Positions 1 through 5,551 of a stretch of 11,980 bases of DNA are shown one piece after another. The stretch is from SIG673 sp045658525. Lineage in GTDB: Bacteria; Bacillota; Clostridia; Oscillospirales; CAG-272. The DNA lies in contig JAZOVD010000064.1 in the NCBI GenBank assembly GCA_045658525.1, positions 1 through 11,980 of the forward strand, in the 5' to 3' direction. A program made the position numbers and the translations under genes. Within the stretch, counting starts at the first letter, position 1. The number at the start of each line of letters is the position of its first letter. Under the pieces are notes generated by a model that searched no databases, had not been told where the DNA came from, and saw nothing but the letters and a program-made list of their open reading frames with translations.

Positions 1-867
1 CGCACGCTTGAAACGAGGTACGTTATAAACAGCGCGGGAGTTTTTGCCGACGATATAGCAAAAATGACGGGCGACGGCGATTTTACTATAAAGGCTCGCC
101 GCGGCGAATATATACTGCTTGACAAAGAGGTCGGAAATTTCACGAAGAGAACTATATTCCACACGCCAACAAAAATGGGTAAGGGCGTTCTCGTCTCGCC
201 TACGGTCGATGGAAATCTGATAGTAGGTCCTACCTCGGTAGATATTGACGACAAGTACGATCACGCGACAACGGCTGAGGGATTTGCCACTCTCTTCGCA
301 AAAGCTGCCGACAACGTCGCAAATCTCCCATTTAACAAGGTCATCACTTCGTTTAGCGGTCTCAGAGCAAGCGGTAGCACAGGTGATTTTATAATCAAGG
401 AACGCGACGGAGTAATTACGCTGGGCAGTATCGAATCCCCCGGACTTTCCGCATCTCCTGCGATAGCGGAGCATGTTGAGGAAATGCTGAAAAAGCTCGG
501 CGCGCTTGGAAATATAAAAGAAGATTACAAATCGGAACGTCGCCCCGCGCACTATTTCAGAGAGTTATCAGTCGAGGAAAAGAATAAAATAATTAAAAAA
601 TCGCCCGCATACGGACGCATAGTTTGCCGTTGCGAAGGTATTACTGAGGGCGAGATACTTGAAGCTATAACCACAAATCCACCCGCGCGAGACCTTGACG
701 GTGTCAAGAGAAGAACGAGAAGCGGTATGGGCAGATGTCAAGGCGGCTTCTGCTCCCCTACCATTGTAGAACTTATTGCAAAAGCAAGAAATATTCCGTT
801 TGAGAGCGTTACAAAATTCGGAAAAGGCTCTATAATCAACTTCGGCAAAACAAAGGGGGACAACTGA
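1..867 (+). CDS. FAD-dependent oxidoreductase, GlpA/LhgO-like with C-terminal BFD-type [2Fe-2S] domain (5' truncated)
   Basis: The reading frame is open from base 1, so the N-terminal FAD-binding motif lies outside the window; the first ATG at 64 is internal. The visible start (VINSAGVFADDIAKM) is the typical DAO-fold segment in which the flavin domain resumes. The C-terminal about 80 residues form a BFD-like [2Fe-2S] domain with cysteine codons at 625, 631, 736 and 751, spaced C-x-C-x34-C-x4-C. Proteins of this layout in Clostridia are annotated as anaerobic glycerol-3-phosphate dehydrogenase subunit A or as LhgO-like 2-hydroxyacid oxidases, working in the cytoplasm or at the membrane face. 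The stop codon is one base from the next start, so it is co-transcribed with the second oxidoreductase and the DUF1667 gene, which supports the GlpA-like reading. The exact substrate cannot be read from the sequence. Confidence 0.85.
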   Translation, partial: RTLETRYVINSAGVFADDIAKMTGDGDFTIKARRGEYILLDKEVGNFTKRTIFHTPTKMGKGVLVSPTVDGNLIVGPTSVDIDDKYDHATTAEGFATLFAKAADNVANLPFNKVITSFSGLRASGSTGDFIIKERDGVITLGSIESPGLSASPAIAEHVEEMLKKLGALGNIKEDYKSERRPAHYFRELSVEEKNKIIKKSPAYGRIVCRCEGITEGEILEAITTNPPARDLDGVKRRTRSGMGRCQGGFCSPTIVELIAKARNIPFESVTKFGKGSIINFGKTKGDN

Positions 868-868
868 T

Positions 869-2137
869 ATGTCAATTAAAGCAGATCTGGTTATAATCGG
901 CGGCGGTCCTGCGGGAATGAGTGCCGCGGTAGCCGCATACGACGCTGGGATCCGAGACATAATTATTCTTGAACGCGACAAAACCCTTGGCGGCATTCTC
1001 CGTCAATGTATCCACAACGGCTTCGGACTCCACAAATTCGGAGAAGAGCTTACAGGTCCAGAATACGCTTACCGCTATGAAACGCAGGTAAAAGAAAGAA
1101 ATATCCCCGTCAAGCTCAGCACGATGGTGCTTGACGTAACTCCCGAAAAGGTAGTCACCGCTATAAATGGCGAGGACGGTATTTTCAGCATACAGGCAAA
1201 AGCAATAATCCTTGCTATGGGCTGTCGGGAAAGATCAAAGGGCGCACTTAATATCGCAGGCTCACGTCCTGCCGGAATCTTTACAGCGGGCACGGCTCAG
1301 AAATTTGTAAATATCGACGGATATATGCCCGGAAAGGAAATAGTTATTCTCGGCTCGGGAGATATAGGTCTTATTATGGCAAGAAGAATGACGCTCGAAG
1401 GCGCAACTGTCAAAGCGGTATGCGAGCTTATGCCTTATTCGGGCGGTCTTGCGAGAAATATCGAGCAATGTCTTAACGATTTCGGTATTCCGCTCCGTCT
1501 TTCTCACACGGTCGTTGAGATCCACGGTAAGGAAAGAGTCACGGGAGTAACCATTGCAAAGGTTGACGAAAAACGCCGTCCTATTCCCGAGACGCGTGAG
1601 TTCATCAGCTGCGACACACTTCTTCTCTCGGTAGGACTTCTGCCCGAAAACGAGCTTACTAAGCGCGCCGACATTCCTCTTGACAGGATCACTGGCGGTG
1701 CTACGGTGGATCAGAACAGACAGACCGCGATTGACGGAGTTTTCGCCTGCGGTAATGTTCTTCACGTTCACGATCTCGTCGATTATGTTTCGGACGAGTC
1801 CGAGATCGCCGGCAAAGCCTCGGCGGCGTATATCCTTGGAAAAAGCCCTGAAAAAATATGTATAAATCTTGTTACAGACGGTAAAATAAGGTACACTGTA
1901 CCCCAAAAGATCACCGCCGAGGAGGACGTAACGGTATATTTCCGTGTTGCTGATATATACAGAGACTCCTACATCGTCGTGCGCGACGGCGAAAAAGCTA
2001 TAATCAACAAGAAAAAGCAAAAGCTCGCGCCCGGTGAGATGGAAACGGTAACGATATCCGCTGATATGATAAAAAATCTTGTAGGAAACACCCTTTCGTT
2101 CTCTATTGAACAGACCGCAAAAAAGGAGGAAAAATAA
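869..2137 (+). CDS. NAD(P)/FAD-dependent oxidoreductase (second subunit of the GlpA-like operon)
   Basis: This 422-residue flavoprotein carries an N-terminal dinucleotide motif GGGPAG at residues 11-16 for FAD, a second nucleotide-binding motif GSGDIG at 162-167 for NAD(P), and a late GVFACGN segment typical of the third FAD contact in the pyridine nucleotide-disulfide reductase superfamily. A conserved-looking QCIHNGFG stretch follows the FAD fold near residue 46; I see no redox CxxC pair. The start at 869 is supported by a GGGGGA Shine-Dalgarno site in the end of the preceding gene, whose stop overlaps the spacer. Its place between a GlpA-like protein and a DUF1667 protein matches a recurrent three-gene cluster of Bacillota thought to oxidise glycerol 3-phosphate, with this subunit passing electrons to or from pyridine nucleotide. 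That role is inferred from family and neighbours. Confidence 0.85.
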   Translation: MSIKADLVIIGGGPAGMSAAVAAYDAGIRDIIILERDKTLGGILRQCIHNGFGLHKFGEELTGPEYAYRYETQVKERNIPVKLSTMVLDVTPEKVVTAINGEDGIFSIQAKAIILAMGCRERSKGALNIAGSRPAGIFTAGTAQKFVNIDGYMPGKEIVILGSGDIGLIMARRMTLEGATVKAVCELMPYSGGLARNIEQCLNDFGIPLRLSHTVVEIHGKERVTGVTIAKVDEKRRPIPETREFISCDTLLLSVGLLPENELTKRADIPLDRITGGATVDQNRQTAIDGVFACGNVLHVHDLVDYVSDESEIAGKASAAYILGKSPEKICINLVTDGKIRYTVPQKITAEEDVTVYFRVADIYRDSYIVVRDGEKAIINKKKQKLAPGEMETVTISADMIKNLVGNTLSFSIEQTAKKEEK

Positions 2138-2491
2138 ATGGTACGCAAGCTTACCTGCATCGTTTGCCCCAAGGGTTGTCAGATCGACGTTGATCTTGAC
2201 GGCAAAAAAATACTAAGCGTTGACGGATACTCCTGCAAAAGAGGTCTTACTTATGCCGAGAGCGAGTGCGTAGCTCCTATGCGAACTCTCACCACGACCG
2301 CTCCCGTAGAGGGCGGCGGTGTAGTTCCCGTAAAAACGAGCAAGCCTATTCCAAAAGAGCTTCTGTTTGAATGTATGGCGGAAATAAACCGCGCCCGTGT
2401 TTCTCCCGACGCAAGACTCGGTGACGTAGTGATCAAAAACGTTCTTGATACCGGAAGTGACGTTATTACTACGAGGAATGTAAAGATATAA
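2138..2491 (+). CDS. DUF1667 domain-containing cysteine-rich protein
   Basis: A 117-residue protein with a cysteine cluster CIVCPKGC (Cys7, Cys10, Cys14) plus Cys33 and Cys44, suggesting a bound metal or an iron-sulfur cluster. Length and layout fit DUF1667, a family found almost always behind paired FAD oxidoreductases as here. The start codon directly abuts the stop of the previous gene (TAA then ATG), and an AGGAGGA site lies just inside that gene, so translation is probably coupled. It likely acts with the two flavoproteins, possibly as a small electron-transfer subunit; this is inference, as the family has no settled biochemical role. No glpC-type gene follows, and a terminator comes seven bases after the stop. 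Confidence 0.85.
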   Translation: MVRKLTCIVCPKGCQIDVDLDGKKILSVDGYSCKRGLTYAESECVAPMRTLTTTAPVEGGGVVPVKTSKPIPKELLFECMAEINRARVSPDARLGDVVIKNVLDTGSDVITTRNVKI

Positions 2492-2497
2492 CAAAAT

Positions 2498-2533
2498 CGG
2501 CAGAGGAATATCCTCTGCCGAAATTTGTTTTTA
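2498..2533 (+). terminator. Rho-independent terminator of the redox operon, probably bidirectional
   Basis: A perfect 10-bp stem (2498-2507 with 2511-2520, arms CGGCAGAGGA and TCCTCTGCCG) with a three-base loop is followed by a T-rich tail at 2524-2533. It starts seven bases after the DUF1667 stop. The opposite strand also reads the hairpin followed by ATTTTGTT, so it can also end the convergent PC4-like transcript. Confidence 0.9.
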
Positions 2534-2538
2534 TGTAA

Positions 2539-2763
2539 TTAGTCAAGGTCAAGCGAGTTGAGAACTTTTTTGAGTTCTTTAAGCTCCTCTGCGCCGAGAG
2601 TTATTCCCTTACCCATTCTGTCCTTACCCTCGGACCAGGTACGGATATCATACACAGGGTCACGGTCATTCCAGCTTACGAGGTTTATCTCCTTTGTCCA
2701 TCCGTTTCCGGTTTCGGAAAGCACTCCGAGCTCTTTTACAACTTCGTATTTGATTTCTGCCAT
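2539..2763 (-). CDS. YdbC/PC4-family (transcriptional coactivator p15-like) single-stranded DNA binding protein
   Basis: A 74-residue acidic protein whose sequence fits the bacterial PC4 family (YdbC of Lactococcus). An N-terminal beta-sheet region runs from EIKYEVVKELG through WTKEINLVSWND and YDIRTW, followed by SEGKDRMGKGITL and a C-terminal helix ELKELKKVLNSL. These proteins dimerise into an ssDNA-binding saddle and are thought to help in transcription, replication or repair. Length is normal for the family. Start: ATG at 2761-2763 behind a GGGGCG element, a rather poor Shine-Dalgarno match. It is a single gene with a consensus-like promoter about 100 bases upstream and ends at the shared terminator. 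Confidence 0.85.
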   Translation of the reverse strand: MAEIKYEVVKELGVLSETGNGWTKEINLVSWNDRDPVYDIRTWSEGKDRMGKGITLGAEELKELKKVLNSLDLD

Positions 2764-2774
2764 GATTTCGCCCC

Positions 2775-2799
2775 GGCTGTGCGTAGCCTTACGACAGCC
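2775..2799 (-). promoter_or_regulatory. Leader hairpin just upstream of the PC4-like gene
   Basis: In the untranslated leader, arms GGCTGT (2775-2780) and ACAGCC (2794-2799) form a 6-bp stem, extended inward by CGT/ACG past one bulged base. It ends about four bases before the GGGGCG element used as ribosome binding site. It could influence translation, but may simply be leader structure. Confidence 0.35.
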
Positions 2800-2862
2800 T
2801 TACCTTTCTTTATTTTTGTTTATACGCCTTTTATACGGTTTTTTCCGTATATTTACAATTTC

Positions 2863-2891
2863 AGTATAACACAGTTTTATCCGAATGTCAA
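2863..2891 (-). promoter_or_regulatory. Sigma-A promoter of the PC4-like gene
   Basis: On the minus strand TTGACA (2886-2891) and TATACT (2863-2868) are separated by exactly 17 bases. The start site would be near 2856, giving a leader of about 93 bases to the ATG at 2763. A second hairpin, ATACGG/CCGTAT (2833-2850) with a six-base loop, sits at the very 5' end of that leader. Confidence 0.8.
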
Positions 2892-2904
2892 TAGGATTTT
2901 AAGG

Positions 2905-2922
2905 GTATTTTATATAAAATAC
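2905..2922. repeat. 18-bp perfect palindrome upstream of the PC4-like promoter
   Basis: GTATTTTAT followed directly by its reverse complement ATAAAATAC. It lies 13 bases upstream of the -35 box, at about -49 to -66, where an activator or UP-element contact would fall. It also lies between the TIR/Sel1 stop codon and the next promoter, so it could be a weak AT-only termination structure; no GC-rich terminator is visible there. Confidence 0.45.
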
Positions 2923-2949
2923 ACAAATTTTAGCGTTTTTTGCGTTATT

Positions 2950-4380
2950 TTATTCCTGAGCGACGTATTCGGAGTCAAAATATGCCGCCGCTTTTTTATT
3001 TACAGGCACTCCTATGCCCTTACGGTAACATTCCGCTACCGCAAGTCTCGCCTTATCGTGTCCTGCCATCGCCGCATCGTGAAAATACAAAAACGCCGTT
3101 ACTCTGTTCTGTTCCGTCCCGCGTCCTTTATCATAACAGCAGCCAAGCTCATATAAGACATCAGGCTCAGGCTTCTCGCCCTCTTTTACTCCCGTAGCCG
3201 CAACGTTAAGCCAACGGAACGCCTCTACGTAGCTCTTACTCTTAAAAAGAGATAACGCGTAGTTATACTGCGCTTCCGCTATACCCTCGTTCGCCGCTTT
3301 AAGAAAATATTCGTTTGAAAGCTCCTCGTTCTCAGTAACCCCTATGCCGTCCTTATAAAGCTTCGCAAGCATAAGGTACGCTTCCTTATTTCCGTCATTT
3401 GCCGCTTCCTTGAAATAATCCGCGGCAAGCGTTTCGTTCTTAGCAAGCGTGTCACCGTTAAGATAACGGTAAGCGAGGTTAATATAAGCGCGGCGGTCTC
3501 CTCCGGCAAGTGCTTTTTTATACCACGAGGACGCCTCTATTCTATCAATGTCAACACCGTTACCCTTATCCATCATTTCAGCAAGTCTGTACTGAGCGTC
3601 AGCGTAGCCTTTAACAGCCGCTATCGCAAGATACGATACAGCCGCCGACGCATCCGCGTCAAAGCCTTCTCCGTCAGCTATCATACAGCCGAGCTTATAT
3701 ATAGCGTCGAGATTTCCTTTATCGGAAGCCGCGCGGTAATAGGAAACCGCGCTTGAATACGTATCATATCCCTTTCTCGCCTTTGCGAGCGCAAGATCGC
3801 CGTGGAAGCAAAGCGCTGGCGGATATTCGTTCTGTGCCGCGTAGCTTATATTCTTCATAGCATCGCTTATATCCTCGGGTGTTGCTTCGGAGCTTTGAAG
3901 GACCTTCATTCCGTCCTCATAAAAACGTTCAGCCTGCGCTACGGTTATTCCCTTAGCCTCGGAAAGCGCTTGGCGCATAGAGTTTGATGAACGGAAGGTC
4001 TGTTCACCCGCTCTGAACACTACTACGTTAGTCACTCTCGAAAGTATCTCGCCGAGATATGCCGAGACCCTTTCGGTCTCCGCGGTCATATATACCACTA
4101 TCGGGCAACGTCTTGCTACCGTATTCTCAACTACTGCCGATATAAGTCTGTCGTCACACGAATTTTCGGTAAGCATAACTACCGTCACACAAGACGCGCT
4201 CAGACGTTCTGATATTTCGGTAAGATCCTTTTCGTTGGGCGAAATTTTGGAATTGAACCAATAACGGTATCCGTCCTCGTCAAGAAAATCAAGAAACGAT
4301 TCCGTTTCAGCTGAGTCCGCGTAACTGAACGCGATATATGCAAAGGGTCTTGAACCCTTATATAATTCTCTTTTTTTCAT
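2950..4380 (-). CDS. TIR-like domain protein with Sel1-type tetratricopeptide repeats
   Basis: A 476-residue protein without signal peptide or membrane segment, so probably cytoplasmic. Residues about 12-125 look like a TIR fold: first strand AYIAFSYADSAET, then FLDEDGYRYWF, a hydrophobic strand VTVVML (65-70) and PIVVYM (93-98). Glu85 in the helix SAVVENTVARR sits where the catalytic glutamate of NAD-cleaving TIR domains usually lies. From about residue 180 to 470 there are seven or eight Sel1-like repeats (for example AVSYYRAASDKGNLDAIYKL and EASSWYKKALAGGDRRAYIN), a scaffold for protein contacts. TIR proteins in bacteria serve in signalling or antiphage defence, but no defence partner is visible here. 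Start ATG at 4378-4380 has an AGGA element ten bases upstream and its own promoter. The TIR assignment is by motif and moderately sure; the Sel1 repeats are certain. Confidence 0.75.
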   Translation of the reverse strand: MKKRELYKGSRPFAYIAFSYADSAETESFLDFLDEDGYRYWFNSKISPNEKDLTEISERLSASCVTVVMLTENSCDDRLISAVVENTVARRCPIVVYMTAETERVSAYLGEILSRVTNVVVFRAGEQTFRSSNSMRQALSEAKGITVAQAERFYEDGMKVLQSSEATPEDISDAMKNISYAAQNEYPPALCFHGDLALAKARKGYDTYSSAVSYYRAASDKGNLDAIYKLGCMIADGEGFDADASAAVSYLAIAAVKGYADAQYRLAEMMDKGNGVDIDRIEASSWYKKALAGGDRRAYINLAYRYLNGDTLAKNETLAADYFKEAANDGNKEAYLMLAKLYKDGIGVTENEELSNEYFLKAANEGIAEAQYNYALSLFKSKSYVEAFRWLNVAATGVKEGEKPEPDVLYELGCCYDKGRGTEQNRVTAFLYFHDAAMAGHDKARLAVAECYRKGIGVPVNKKAAAYFDSEYVAQE

Positions 4381-4458
4381 CTATCAGTTTTCCTATCCTT
4401 TCGGAAATATCAAAAACACTCGGTTTTTATCAAAAACTACAAACTTTCTCTAATTAAA

Positions 4459-4488
4459 ATTATATCACAGCATTACCGAAAAAGTCAA
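4459..4488 (-). promoter_or_regulatory. Promoter of the TIR-like/Sel1 gene
   Basis: Minus strand TTGACT (4483-4488), 18-base spacer, TATAAT (4459-4464) preceded by TGA, which makes an extended -10. The start site is near 4452, leaving a leader of about 70 bases. The leader contains GTTTTTGATA twice in direct orientation, meaning unknown. The promoter fires away from the GH43-like gene promoter; the two -35 boxes are 80 bases apart. Confidence 0.75.
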
Positions 4489-4568
4489 GTACCGTTACGG
4501 CATTTTCGCGTTTTTTTAAGCGTATTTTTCGTCCTATTTTTACACATTCTATTTTTATAAAATTTATA

Positions 4569-4597
4569 TTGACAATTTAAGTATCACGTGATATAAT
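4569..4597 (+). promoter_or_regulatory. Consensus sigma-A promoter of the GH43-like gene
   Basis: TTGACA (4569-4574), exactly 17 bases, TATAAT (4592-4597): a perfect match to the consensus. The predicted start site is near 4604. A promoter this strong usually needs repression, and a palindrome lies within the spacer. Confidence 0.85.
4582..4593. promoter_or_regulatory. Candidate repressor operator between -35 and -10
   Basis: TATCACGTGATA is a perfect 12-bp palindrome with a central CG, overlapping the first two bases of the -10 box. A bound regulator would block RNA polymerase. A central CG dyad is common in LacI-family operators, which often control sugar genes, but the regulator is not in the window and the family is a guess. 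Confidence 0.5.
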
Positions 4598-4644
4598 GTA
4601 AAGGAGATATTTAATGACAAATACGTACAAATCAAGTTTTATAA

Positions 4645-4661
4645 ACGGAGAAATATATATG
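4645..4661 (+). promoter_or_regulatory. Ribosome binding site that favours the start at 4659
   Basis: ACGGAG ending at 4650 lies eight bases before an ATG at 4659. The alternative ATG at 4614 has AAGGAG at 4601-4606, but that overlaps the predicted transcription start near 4604 and would be largely missing from the mRNA. The promoter therefore favours the downstream start. Confidence 0.6.
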
Positions 4662-5486
4662 AGTATGGTTAAGAAGCTTTTTCCTGTTATCAACGGAAGC
4701 GGTTATGAGGAAGCCGGAAAAAGCATTTGGAGCTCAGCTGTTATAAAAGACGAACACGGAAGATACTGTATGTATGCTTCAAGATGCTCGGATTTTTTTG
4801 AAAATCACATGGATAACGCCGGGATAGTTCTCGCGGTCACGGAAGAATTAGATGCGCCCTTCGTATTTGAAAAGGTAATAATTCCAAACGGTCACAATCC
4901 GAGCATTATAAAAGCCGACGGAAAGTATCTTCTCTACTATTCGGGCAACGACGGCGATATATACTGTGCCGTTTCCGACACATCCTCGGGAGATTTTGAG
5001 ATACCGAGCGAGCCTATCGCGCTCCCGTTCAAAGCGTACAATCCCTCTGTTATCACGGACAACCACGGCAACATCCGTCTTTTCGTTCGTGATGAGAACA
5101 AGAAGGTCTTTATTTTTGAAGCGCCCTCATACAACGGAAAATACACCGCCATACGCGAAAACATCTTCCATCTCGGCAAGATCGAGGATATTTGCGTACA
5201 CCGTGTAAACTTCGGTTACAACATGATCGCGCTTGACACCGAGGGAATGTACGGCGGACTTAAAAACGCCGGTTCTATCTTCCGTTCATCCGACGGTCTC
5301 TACTGGCATCCCGGATCTCCTGTTCTTGCTTACGATTTCTCGGTAAGCTACACTGACGGCTCGGTCTTGAACGTTGACAGACGTGAACATCCCTTTATAT
5401 TTATTGAGGACGGTGTCAAATATCTTTTCACCGCTGTTCAAAGCGGAGAACGTGTCTGGAATATGGTACAGAAGCTTGGTCTTTAA
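4659..5486 (+). CDS. GH43-like five-bladed beta-propeller glycoside hydrolase family protein
   Basis: A 275-residue protein without signal peptide (290 residues if the ATG at 4614 is used). Repeated blade motifs are seen: IWSSAVIKDEHGRYCMYASR, then HNPSIIKADGKYLLYYSG, then YNPSVITDNHGNIRLFVRD, and a final RREHPFIFIEDGVKYLF ending in NMVQKLGL. This fits the GH43/GH32 clan of propeller hydrolases acting on plant or host glycans. Candidate acidic residues are Glu176 (KIEDIC) and Glu243 (RREHPF), counted from the 4659 start. The first blade has Ser where canonical GH43 enzymes have the catalytic base Asp, so activity or subfamily may differ. Being cytoplasmic, it would act on imported oligosaccharides. 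It is a single-gene unit with its own promoter and possible operator; it converges on the O-acylation operon and is not part of it. Confidence 0.7.
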   Translation: MSMVKKLFPVINGSGYEEAGKSIWSSAVIKDEHGRYCMYASRCSDFFENHMDNAGIVLAVTEELDAPFVFEKVIIPNGHNPSIIKADGKYLLYYSGNDGDIYCAVSDTSSGDFEIPSEPIALPFKAYNPSVITDNHGNIRLFVRDENKKVFIFEAPSYNGKYTAIRENIFHLGKIEDICVHRVNFGYNMIALDTEGMYGGLKNAGSIFRSSDGLYWHPGSPVLAYDFSVSYTDGSVLNVDRREHPFIFIEDGVKYLFTAVQSGERVWNMVQKLGL

Positions 5487-5497
5487 TCAAATATATC

Positions 5498-5527
5498 ACA
5501 AAGCCGTCGCTTTCGCGACGTCTTTGT
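5498..5527. terminator. Bidirectional terminator between convergent genes
   Basis: Stem ACAAAG-CGTCGC with GCGACG-CTTTGT, one mismatch (C/T) between the two blocks and a TTTC loop. It lies 11 bases after the stop of the plus-strand GH43-like gene and 24 bases beyond the stop of the minus-strand SGNH gene. T-runs on both sides are short (TTTATT; ATATATTTG), so strength may be moderate. Confidence 0.75.
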
Positions 5528-5551
5528 TTATTCCCATAGGTATTTCTTCAT

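Noticed and set aside
1262..2020. 252-residue minus-strand open frame opposite the second oxidoreductase
   Set aside because: It lies fully antisense to a well supported flavoprotein gene, shows no domain, and has low-complexity composition typical of a shadow frame.
2779..3197. Overlapping plus-strand frames of 125 and 85 residues around the PC4-like promoter
   Set aside because: They run over a promoter region and the 3' end of the Sel1 gene, and their composition is tyrosine/phenylalanine-rich from AT-rich DNA.
3190..3840. Possible nucleotide repeat array in the Sel1 gene
   Set aside because: Repeats exist only at the protein level (about 36 residues); the bases are diverged, so it is not a CRISPR or a tandem DNA repeat.
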